Source of the DNA: Morella rubra
Lineage: Eukaryota; Streptophyta; Magnoliopsida; Fagales; Myricaceae
Assembly (NCBI GenBank): GCA_003952965.2
Contig: CM025854.1
Coordinates: 10,183,543 to 10,247,542 of the forward strand
Direction: 5' to 3'
DNA: 64,000 nt
How positions within the stretch are numbered: the first letter of the stretch is position 1; each line of letters opens with the position of its first letter. Below, piece after piece: positions 22,189-31,799 of the stretch. The notes under the pieces were generated by a model. It saw only the letters and a program-made list of their open reading frames with translations, was not told the origin of the DNA and made no database searches. The position numbers and the translations under genes were made by a program.

Positions 22189-23479
22189 GAGTTTGAGGTT
22201 GTGGCCTTGTGGGTCTTCTAGCTTTTGTATTTATGTCAAAAAATGGAGCATATGTAGGGGCTGTGATGTTATTTTGTGAGATTTGTTTATAAGGAAATGG
22301 TGAAGACGAGAATAGTAACGATAACTGATACCTTGAATCATTTATTGGAAACTTTGTTTGAAGCCAATAAGGTTGAGTCTAGGAGAATGAACAAGAAAAG
22401 TGTGAAATCCTAACATGAGAACCTTTGTGGTAGTCTTAAAGTGTCTTGTTGAGAAAAGCCAAGTGGATGAAACTGTCATTGTTTTAGGATTTTGTATGCT
22501 CATGCATAACAAAGGGGACAAAAAAAATGTGTTTATGGTTGGCCATATTTGTGATATGATTTTTGTTTGTTAATTAGATATATTTCCATATGGAATAGCA
22601 TCATGTGATTCTATGCCTCCTTCTATTAGTATGTTTAGGTTGTGGTACTTTTCATGATGTTGGGAGTGTTTTTTTTTTTGGTAATAAAACCAGATATGTT
22701 ATCTTTATTATGGTACACATTCTTCTTCTTTTTCTTGTTATATTTTTTCTAATCCACCTCTCTTCTACTGCATCAAATTTTGAACTGTTTATCTAAACTT
22801 ATGTTCTTTGGTATGAAGGCCTTCTGAAGACTTTGAATAGAGGCAGCTTTTGCATTAGCCAATACAACATCTTTGGCAGGTAAGCATTGATATAATTTGT
22901 AAAGCAGAATAATAGTCTTATTTTTATTCTACCATCTTTGGCAGCTTTTGCATTGGCCAATACAACTCGACCATGTTCTATGTTTAGTCTCTTTTAACTG
23001 GACTATTGGGCCATGGGGGATAGGGAGGGCCTGTTCTAGTTATATTTGGAGATCCTTTTGTTATAGTTTTATTCATTTTCACTTGAGTGGTGCTAAATAA
23101 GATCTTTTTCTTTTTTGTTTTGTAAGATGCAGATCTTGGCTCAAGATACATCATTTGTAGGCAATGTGCTATTGACAAAAAATTCATGGTTTGCAAAGGA
23201 ATATAGGAGTTGGTGGAATATCTATTCCTTGATTGGTATTGCAATGTGGACATCTATTTCATCTTCTTCCGCTAGCCATGTTATCGAAAGACAAATCATT
23301 TACGGAAGCTGTTTCCTTCTGCTTTTTTGCTGTAAATTGTAATCTTAAAATAGTATAGGATAGAAAAATTATTTCATGACCAACTCCTTGGTCATTGAAT
23401 GTTAGACTTCCTCATAGCCTGACTTGGTTCAATTTGCTGGGTTTGATGGCTATACACATTTGTTATCAAACAACTTGAT
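22189..23479. other. Intergenic, no gene recognised
   Basis: No family match seen in any frame. A short direct repeat, 'ttttgcattagccaatacaac' and 'ttttgcattggccaatacaac' (split here for length), occurs at ~22847 and ~22945. Possibly further decayed Harbinger DNA belonging to the relic at 23480. Confidence 0.4.
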
Positions 23480-23752
23480 GGCTCTACACCTCCAAAGATA
23501 AGGACTAGCAAGCGATTTTATCCATTCTTTAAGGTGATTGCCAATGGCTTTAAGCATTTAATGTTATGAAAAAAAAGAAAGAAAGAAAGTCAAAGCATCT
23601 TACAGAAGAACATAATATTTTATTGGTTTATGTGATGTCCATTAATAGGCTTGTGTAGGAGCTATAGATGGAACACATACTCGTGCATCTGCCCCAATTG
23701 AGATTCAAGGGAGATTTCGTAATCGTAAATGAGACAAAACACAAAATGATTT
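23480..23752 (+). pseudogene. PIF/Harbinger transposase scrap
   Basis: After stop codons, the frame around 23640-23735 reads A-C-V-G-A-I-D-G-T-H-T-R-A-S-A-P and I-E-I-Q-G-R-F-R-N-R-K, the strongly conserved DDE-region start of plant Harbinger transposases (usual form C-x-G-A-I-D-G-T-H). A weak upstream piece R-F-Y-P-F-F-K fits. The match stops exactly where repeat copy C begins at 23753, so the inverted-duplication arm appears to have landed inside this transposase. Confidence 0.75.
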
Positions 23753-24260
23753 GGTGCATGGAACTCACTTCTTGACGGTTCATATTTTGGTTTGGGTCTT
23801 GATCAACCACGAGGGAGTGATTGAGCACTACCATCACTAGCCCGTAGTAGAGCTGCCCCAACAACCCTCATCGACCTACTAGTTTATGGATGTGTCCCCT
23901 CTAGAGTCTGTGGATTTCGGAGACTATATTAGACATAGGTACTAGGCTTGGGACATCTTGGTGTTATCTTATGTATTCATTTTTGGTTCTATAAGTTATG
24001 TATATTATTATACTTTGAAAATATTATACTTTCTGTAATCGTTGGGCCTGTGAGCCTAACCTTTTGTTTATAGCCTGTAATTTTATTTTATATGAATCTG
24101 TGTAAAGTATTTATACAATCAATGGTTGGGGTGTTTCTAAAAACACTCCATAAAATCATGCTCTAACCCAACCAATTATGTTAAGCTAGGCCCACGATAC
24201 TAAACTTCCTGGCCCGTGTATTACAACTCTTTTCCGGGTAAGCACCAAGTCACTAAACTC
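23753..24260 (+). repeat. Dispersed ~500-bp repeat, copy C
   Basis: Matches copies A and B. It leads directly into the leader of the second RHD3 copy in the same arrangement as copy A does on the other strand. Confidence 0.85.
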
Positions 24261-24488
24261 TTTTTTTTTTATTGCAAGCATTGACTCCTTAACTTTGAAG
24301 TCTGGCTCCTAAGTGAACAGCTGCTGACTCCATACAAACTCCTTTGTTTTTTTTTCTATGTCGGACACTCCTTTAGTACTCTTCTTATATCAGCTCTCAA
24401 CGACCTTCCCTTTACTCTCCCCGCATCTTCACTTTACTCTTCTCTTCTTGCCCCAACTCTTTCCCCGATCTACTCACCTTTCAGGATC

Positions 24489-25059
24489 ATGACAGCTGAC
24501 TGTTGCGCCGTGCAACTGATCGACGGCAAAGGCAAGTTCAACGTGGAAGGGCTTGAGAGTTTCATGAATGCATGGAATCTCGCAGATGGCGGCCCCTCCT
24601 ACGGCGTTGTGTCCATCCTTGGACCTCAAAGTAGCGGTACGTATATCTATATATGATCTGAATTCCTTCTTTCTTATCAGTTTTGTCAAAGATCAAGTAT
24701 TCCACTTCAGCTCTCTCGAAGTTCGATAATCACGCTTTTTCCACCTCGTTTCACTCCTTTTGCCGTGCAGGGAAGAGCACCTTACTGAATCATCTCTTCC
24801 GCACAAATTTCAAGGAGATGGATGCAGCCGAGGGAAGGTTGGTCTTTTAGTTTTTACTTTCATGGTTCCACCAGAAGACACACTCTGTTGCTCCTTGTGG
24901 CTTTTTACATTGGCCTCCGTGCAGGAGAGCAGCATTATAATTTCGAGTTCTTACAGGGCTCAAACAACTAAAGGGATTTGGATAGCTAATTGTGTAGGCA
25001 TTGAGCCTCCTACAATTTGCATTGATAAAGAGGGTATTGATGGGAAAGAAAGAGGCGAG
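24489..25059 (+). pseudogene. RHD3: Second, truncated RHD3 copy (exons 1-3)
   Basis: Exons 24489-24636, 24771-24837 and 24957-25059 have the same lengths and GT-AG borders as exons 1-3 of the minus-strand copy. They encode the same M-T-A-D-C-C start and the P-loop G-P-Q-S-S-G-K-S-T. The three exons are open. Changes include K for E after T-N-F, and D-K-E-G-I-D-G instead of D-M-E-G-T-D-G in the switch region. Nothing downstream of intron 3 is present because a LINE follows at 25363. Only 106 of about 800 residues are encoded, so an active GTPase is impossible, although the start, leader and splice signals are intact enough that a short transcript could be made. Confidence 0.88.
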
Positions 25060-25437
25060 GTATGGAGCTTTTATCAAATTTATTGGTTTTTTTATTATCA
25101 AAAATGTATTGCAGCTTTTATATAAGAAGAGAAGGATGGAGTTTAGTTATGAAAAAAAAAAGGAAAAATCAAGGGAGAATTGTTAAGCTTTCATGTATTG
25201 AGTTGCATCGAAAACGCGGGTCTCATGGAAAAACAGCATTAGGAGAGTTTTGTTAACGATGTCGTGTTATATTAATTTATTGGTCAGGATGCCCTGAAAT
25301 ATTTCACTTGTTTTTCGGAGATATGCACCCGTTCTCTTCCTTTTTGTTTTTAATCTTTTGTCCTTATAACTTCTGAGAATCTTGTTTGCCATGGTGGTCG
25401 TTGAGGGTCGGAGGGATTTTTCATACTGTCGGGGGCG

Positions 25438-27440
25438 ATGGGTTTTTCTCGGTGCTTTCGTATTGAAGCGAAAGAATTCCAGGTTTCCGTGAGTGATGGA
25501 GGTTTGGTCAAAGTGTCGGAGTGGAGTCGTAAGAATTATAGTTCCATCTCTTTAGGAAGATTCGGTGCTGTGTGGCTGGCCAATATGGCCAGCAAGTTGT
25601 TGGAGGCTGATGCTGAGCGTCCTTTTGTCTTGAAGTTAAATGATGTGACGCGAGCGTTCCTGGCCTAGCGCTGTAGGAATAAGGCGGGGAGGTATGTTGC
25701 TATAATAGAATACGGCGAGGGGCGACGTAGAGGGTCGATAATGGTCCCTGAAGGTCTCAAAGGGAGAGGGTGGAGTACCATGGCAGATTGCTTCCATGAT
25801 GTGGTTGCTTTTCTTAGTAATGCCCGCAGAGCTAAGTTCTCTTCGAATGCTGCGGAATGGCAGGGTGGAGTCTCTTTTGCCGACGCTGTCAAGAAGGTTC
25901 CGTTGGTGATGATCCCTGGTAAGGTGGTGTCGAAGGGAGAGGGAAGGTCGACAGTCGCTGGTGGGAAAGCAGTTTCAAGTTCACATGCAAAGGAGGATGA
26001 GCATGGAAAGTTGGCCATTGTCTCTTCAGGTTCCAAGGCAGGAGCATTTAATGAAAGTGCAACTGGTTGGTGTGAGGACGATTATTACTGTGTAAGGCAC
26101 TTACATACGAGACTTGCTGCACTCAAAATGGAGATGGATCGTCTGCTTATCTCGTTGGACATGTTGGGCCAGCAAGGTACGAAGGACTTGGGTCGAAATT
26201 GTAAGGACTGTGGTGTGATGTCTTTGGGGCCCGTGGGTTCAAGTGATAGGGTTGAAGGGGTATCTAGACCGGGCTATATTGGGGGAACTGATTTGGGCCT
26301 TGGGGTCAGCTCCGGCCCAGTCCCACTTATAGAAGGCTCGCTTGGACCGGGCTCCTTTAGTTTAAGGTCGGTCCTCTCTGTTGATTATGTTGAGAACTCT
26401 TATTGTGTGAAGGATCTGAATGTGCATGGGTCGTCCGACCCAGCGTTTCTCAAGGAAGCTCAGGCGGACAGAAGCTCTTCCTTCTGTTCCGTGAACCCCA
26501 CGCCCAACTACCAAAATTTGGAAGTTGGGTCCACGTCGACTCTTTCTGTGTTGGCCGTGGGTATCGCCAGTGAGTCGCCGACGTCGGAGGAGGGACCTGA
26601 TGGAGGCTTGTCTGCGTCACCGCTGCCTTTTGAGCCAGATTTTGTCGCGGCGATGCCTCCTCCTCTTCTGTCGATTGCAGTTCAGTCCTCGGCTACTGTC
26701 GGGGAAGCTTCGACTACCCCTCCCTTGGAGTCGTCTCCATCCTATGAGCTGGATAGGATGTTTGAGGAAGCTGGGGTCAATGGGCCTGTTTCGGGTGAGT
26801 CCTTTGAGTTTATTCATGGTGATATAGTGTTGACTGGAGATGGGGAGGACGTTCTTTCTAGGGCTGTTGTTGTTTGCCCAGAGGAGCCTCTGTCAAGTTC
26901 TGTTGGGATTACCGCTGGGGTGGGGCTGGATACAAATGCTCGGGATTCGGTGCCTTCTCCTCTTCTGTCGACTACAGTTTAGTCCTCGGCTGCTGTTGGG
27001 GAAGCTTCGACTGCCCCTCCCTTGGAACCTGGGGTCAATGGGCCTGTTTCCGGTGAGTCTTTTGAGCTTTTTCATGGTAATATAGTGTCGACTAGAGATT
27101 GGGAGGATGTTCTTTCCAGGGCTATAGTTGCTTGCCCAGCGGAGCCTCTGTCCAGTTCTGCTGGGATTACCGATGGGGTGGAGCTGGCTACAAATGCTCG
27201 GGTTTCGGTTACAGTTCCTTTTTCTGGGACTATGAATTCAGATTGGGTGTTGAGTCTGGTCTCTTCGGTTAGGCAGGTTGTTGGAGTTTCTTGTGAAGGC
27301 CACGAGGAGAAGTTGATGGAGCTGTTCGCTACTTTGGAGAAGGAGAGAGATCAGCATAGCTCAAAAACTCCTTGTAAATCGGGGAGCAGATGTCTAAGGG
27401 AGCTAAAAGGTTTGAGTTCCACAGTTAATTATGAGGGAAA
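25438..27440 (+). pseudogene. LINE ORF1-like relic
   Basis: The first part (25438-25668) reads G-F-S-R-C-F-R-I-E-A-K-E-F, then after a stop R-N-K-A-G-R-Y-V-A-I-I-E-Y-G and I-M-V-P-E-G-L-K-G-R-G-W, a pattern I know from the ORF1-side proteins of plant L1 elements. A 413-codon open frame follows (25741-26982), mostly low-complexity S/G/P/E-rich, with an in-frame stop at its end. The same frame resumes after it to ~27440. It contains an internal ~300-bp tandem duplication. No zinc knuckle was seen. ORF1 proteins bind element RNA; this one is interrupted. Confidence 0.7.
26640..27210 (+). repeat. Tandem duplication within LINE ORF1
   Basis: 26645-26950 and 26950-27210 are adjacent, similar copies. 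Both contain 'cctcttctgtcga', 'tcctcggct', 'ggggaagcttcgact', 'ggggtcaatgggcctgtttc' and 'gcctctgtc'. The second copy lacks ~60 bp encoding E-S-S-P-S-Y-E-L-D-R-M-F-E-E. The stop codon TAG near 26980 is in the second copy; the first has CAG there. Confidence 0.85.
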
Positions 27441-27499
27441 AACATATGTATCGAGAAGACTAGGAAGGAAGGGAGGGGTGTGCATAATTTATTATGCTG

Positions 27500-30400
27500 C
27501 CCAAATCATTAGTTGGAATGTTAGAGGGCTCAATGATAGAGCTAAACGCTGTCGAGTTGGTAATTTACTAAGGGGTGGAAACCGGTTTTGGTGTGTCTCC
27601 AGGAGACGAAGTTGTCAGTTGTTTCTAGGGACATTATTAGGAGTATTTTGGGGGGGGGGGGGTTGCATGTTGGGTGGTGTTGTTTGGAGTCGGATGGTGC
27701 TTCGGGTGGTGTTTTGCTTCTATGGGACACGAGGGTTCTAGAGTTGGTGGAATCTAGTGTTGGGTGTTTTTCTGTTTCGGTGATTTTGAAGAATGTTGAG
27801 GATGGGGTTGTTTAGGGGTTCTCTGGGGTCTATGGTCCTAATGTTGATCATAGGAGAAGATTTCTTTGGGAGGAGTTGGCGGGGTTGATGGAGTGGTGGT
27901 CTCTACCTTGGTGTATAGGGGGATTTCAATGTTTCTTGTTTTCCGAGTGAACGTTTCGGGTCAGAGGGGTTTAGTAATGCTATGTTGGAGTTCTCGAATT
28001 TCTTGATGAGAATCATCTGATTGATACACCTTTATCGGGAGGACTCTTCACTTGGTCTAATGGAAGGTTTGTTCAATCTTGGTCTAGGATTGATCGCTTT
28101 CTTTTTAATCCAAGTTGGGAATCCTTATTTCCAGATGTTACTCAGAAAAGGTTGCCTCGATTGTGGATCATTTTCGATTATTTTGGAGAATGGTTTTGTG
28201 GGGAAAGGGAAGAGGCCTTTTAGGTTTGAAAACATGTGGCTTAAGGTGGACGGATTTGTTGATATGGTGGGGTTGTGGTGGAGGTCTTACGTCTTTTCTG
28301 GATCGCCTAGTTTCGTGCTTGATTCTAGATTGAAGGCTCTTAAAAGGGATCTCAAACTCTGGAACCGTGAGGAGTTTGGGGATGTTGCCTTAGGAAATCT
28401 TCGTTATTTCATGAGATTTCGTCCCTTGAGGTCTTGGAGGAGGGTGGATGCTTGACAAGGTTGGTAAAGCTAGGAAGTTGGAAATTTCAGGGGAGTTAGA
28501 GCTTTTGATTGATATGGAGGAGACTAGTTGGAGGCAGAAATCTAGAGCTCTTTGGCTCAAAGAGGGTGATAGATGTACCAAGTTCTTTCATAGGGTGGCT
28601 AATTCCAATAGAAAGGTTAATACTATCTCTTCATTGGAGGTTGACGGAGATCTTGTGGAGGATCCTGAACATATTTCTGATGAGATTGTTCGTTTTTATA
28701 GCTCTTTGTATCAGGAGCCTTTCTCTTGGAGACCTTTGTTGGACGACTTGGAGTTTGATTCGATTTCTGGGGAGGAAGCTGAATGGCTTGAAAGACCCTT
28801 TGATGTTGATGAGGTGACCGGTGTTGTGAGGAGTCTCAATGGAGATAAAGCCCCGGTCCGGACGGCTTCTCCCTAGCCTTCTATCAGTCATGTTGGGATG
28901 TTATCAAGGATGATGTCATTTCCATGTTCAATGAGTTTGCCTAGGTTGGGAGATTTGTCAAAAGTCTCAATGCCACGTTCATTGTCTTAATTCCGAAAAA
29001 GCATGGGGCTGTGGAGCTTAAGGACTTTTACCCATTAGCCTTGTGGGAGGGGTCTACAAAATTTTGGTGAAAGTTTTGGCCAATAGATTGAAGTCGGTTT
29101 TGGGTAAAATTATTTCTCCTACCCAGGGTGCATTCGTGAGGGGTAGGCAGATTTTGGATTCAGTCCTGATTGCTAGTGAGTGCATTGATTTAGGTTGCAC
29201 TCTAATTTGCCTGGAATGCTTTGCAAGCTCGATATCCATAAGGCTTATGATCACGTCAACTGGAGATTTCTTCTTTACATGTTGAGGAGGTGTGGTTTTG
29301 GAGTTAAATGGTGTAGATGGATGGAGTTCTGTATCTCTTCTGCTAGATATTCGATTTTGGTGAATGGCTCCCCCAAAGGTTTCTTTGGAGGTTCTCGGGG
29401 TTTGCGCCAAGGTGACCCCCTTTCGCCTTTTTTGTTTGTTATTGTTATGGAAGCATTGAGTAGGATGCTGAATAAGTTGGTGGAGGTGGGGTCCATCGAG
29501 GGGATCACTGTTAGTAGTGGTGGGATGTGTATCTCTCACTTGCTATTTGCTGATGATACACTTATTATGTGTGGGGCAGTGGAGAGCCAGCTTTGCAATC
29601 TTCGATGTCTTTTGCTTTGCTTTGAGGCAGTGTCTTGGCCTTAAGATTAATCTTTCAAAATCTGAGGCTATTCCAATTGGTGCGGTGGGTAATGTCCAAG
29701 CCTTGGCTGATATCATGGGTTGTAGGGCGGCTTCTTTGCCCATCACGTATCTTGGCCTTCCTTTGGGCGCGCGATTCAAAAGCATTCATATTTGGAATGG
29801 CATTATTGAGAGAACTGAGAAGAGGTTGGCTAGGTGGAAGCGAAGTTATCTATTGAAAGGTGGTAGGGTCACATTGATCAAGTCTACTCTTATAATCTCC
29901 CTACTTATTTTTTGTCTCTTTTCCCCATTCCTTCAGTTGTGGCTTGTAGATTGGAGAAGTTACAAAGAGACTTCTTGTGGGGTAGCAATGATGTTGGGCA
30001 CAAGTTTCACTTGCTTAAATGGGAGAGGGTTTGCTGCCCTATTAGGCATGGTGGGTTGGGCATTAGGCGCTTGATTCCTTTCAATAAGGCTTTGCTTGGG
30101 AAGTGGTTGTGGCGCTTCGCTCTTGAAAGCAATAGTTTGTGGTGGAATGTTTTGGAGAAGTTGGGGTGTGAGTTGGGTGGGTGGAGGACCCCAAGGAGAG
30201 GGAATTATGGCGTTGGTCTTTGGAGGTTCATTAGTAAAGGGTGGGATCCTTTTAGCAAATTTATCAGGTTTGAAGTGGGTCGTGGCAATAGAATTCGCTT
30301 TTGGAGTGATCTTTGGTGTGGGGAGAGACCTTTGCGGTAGGCCTTTCCTTCCCTCTATTCTATTGCTAGAGATAGGGATGCTTGGGTGGCGGATTATTGG

Positions 30401-31115
30401 GCGGGTATTTCCGGATTGGGTGCTTGGAATGTTCAGTTTGTGAGGGCTGCGAACGATTGGGAGGTGGAGGTTTTTTCTGCATTCTATTCTCTCCTTTATT
30501 CCAAGTCTATTAGGAGTGGGGCTGAAGATAGGATGTGCTGGACGGGCACCAAGAATGGCATTTTTTCGGTGAAATCAATGTATGGGCTTCTCTTTTGCAG
30601 CCCGATGTGTCTTTTCTGTGGAGGCAGATCTGGAGGTCCTTGGTACCTATGAGAGTCTCATTCTTTGTGTGGGAGGCTGCTCATGAGAGAATTTTGACCA
30701 TTGACAATTTGAGGAGAAAGGGGTCTTTGTCTTCTTGATTGGTGCTATCTTTGTAGGTGTAATGGGGAATCCGTGGATCATTTATTGTTACATTGTGAGG
30801 TTGCGAGGGATTTATGGGCTCATGTGCTTAAAGTAACGAATTACTGTTGGGTTATGCCTTCTAGGGTGATCGAGGTGTTGTTTTGTTGGAAGAGGAAGTT
30901 CAACAACCCTCTTGCTTCGAGGGTGTGGAGGATGATTCCTTTGTGTATTTGGTGGGTTATTTGGAGGGAGCGGAATGGGAGATGTTTTGAGAACTCCGTT
31001 TTGTCTTTAGCTGGGCTGAGGGGTTGTTGTTGAATTCTCTTTTTCTTTGGGCAAATGCTGTTTTGGGCTTTCCTTTTTCTGATTTTCCTGATTTCTTGAG
31101 TTTTGTAGCTTGTGT
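27500..31115 (+). pseudogene. LINE ORF2 relic (endonuclease, reverse transcriptase)
   Basis: Order of motifs: apurinic endonuclease start I-S-W-N-V-R-G-L-N-D (27507), Q-E-T-K-L (27600), Y-G-P-N (27830), G-G-D-F-N-V (~27915). Reverse transcriptase follows: I-P-K-K (28990), N-R-L-K (29085), G-R-Q-I-L-D (29145), L-D-I-H-K-A-Y-D (29230), [13 protein letters not shown] (29400), and the catalytic F-A-D-D-T (29550). A C-terminal zf-RVT-like block W-R-S-L-V-P-M-R-V-S-F-F-V-W-E-A (30630) precedes W-C-Y-L-C-R-C-N-G-E-S (30740). The frame is broken at several places (for example around 27800, 28410, 28860, 28940, 29170, 29640 and 29900). It supplied nicking and target-primed reverse transcription when intact. 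Confidence 0.88.
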
Positions 31116-31205
31116 GGGGTAGGTTCTCAGTATAACTTTTTGTACTGTTACCTATTTTGGTGTTTTCAATAAATCTTTCCTTACTTATCAAAAAAAAAAA
31201 AAAAA

Positions 31206-31480
31206 CTATCTAAGTTTACCCAATTCTTTGGTGTGAAACAACTGCTATAAGAACTATTTCGGTAAGCGATACCATGAGAATCATTCCCTGAAATTACAAA
31301 ATCATCAAAATATAGAAGAAAAATAATACAACCAGCAGCAGTATGTAAAGTGAAAAACAGAGTGATTAGTTTGACAACGATTAAGGCCGAATTCCGCCAT
31401 AGCTTTAGAGAACTTCGTTAACCATGCTCTCGGTGACTACTTGAGGCCATACAAGGCCTTCTTCAACTTGTTAAGGAAAG
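31206..31480 (-). pseudogene. Copia reverse transcriptase fragment
   Basis: The minus strand reads L-K-K-A-L-Y-G-L-K, S-P-R-A-W, then F-D-D-F-V-I-S-G-N-D at the position of the catalytic Y-V-D-D, as in Ty1/Copia reverse transcriptase. It is a short scrap, with no LTR identified. The LINE poly(A) end abuts it directly. Confidence 0.7.
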
Positions 31481-31659
31481 TAGACTAGGGTTTGTGTAGT
31501 TATGGAAAGAATTTGGGTGTTTATGGTGATTGATATCTTCCTTACATGTATTCTACCATGTATTGTCTTAAAATATATTGAATGTGTGAGGGAGAAGTTT
31601 AATCAGTTTCTCCTCTCTTTTCTGCGGAATCCTTAGCTTATGTAATATGGTATCAGAGC
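31481..31659 (+). repeat. LTR end plus primer binding site of another Copia element
   Basis: TGGTATCAGAGC at 31648-31659 is an initiator-tRNA primer site, and the AT-rich text before it looks like an LTR 3' end. The partner LTR and coding region were not found. A T run follows at ~31678-31692. Confidence 0.5.
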
Positions 31660-31799
31660 ACTAGGGTTTTGCACCTTTTTTTTTTTTTTTTTCTTTCTAT
31701 TGCGTCTTCTTCCTCTTTGGGGTTTTCTTTCTTCCCGATTCTTTGGTTTGGGTCCAAGGTTTGGCAAACTTAATCCCTAGGTTACTCGTATTTTTCTAT

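Larger units (their letters stand above)
23753..25362 (+). repeat. Inverted duplication, arm 2
   Basis: Opposite-strand copy of 8337-10101 (repeat C, leader, RHD3 exons 1-3 and part of intron 3). Homology ends at ...CTTTTGTC (25362), where LINE-type sequence begins. The arms are ~13.7 kb apart. Confidence 0.85.
25363..31205 (+). mobile_element. L1-type LINE, nearly full length but defective
   Basis: Two-cistron plant L1-type element: ORF1 relic at 25438-27440, ORF2 relic (endonuclease, reverse transcriptase, C-terminal region) at 27500-31115, and a 3' end with an A tract (31189-31205). The 5' edge is placed where RHD3 intron homology stops. I see no clear target duplication. The element is more G-rich than its surroundings, with an 11-12 G run near 27650. 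Frameshifts and stops in both ORFs make it non-autonomous today. Confidence 0.88.

Noticed and set aside
25741-26982. 413-codon open frame as an independent host gene
   Set aside because: It lies between LINE ORF1-type sequence upstream and LINE ORF2 downstream in the same strand, contains an internal tandem duplication and low-complexity text, and fits an ORF1 relic.
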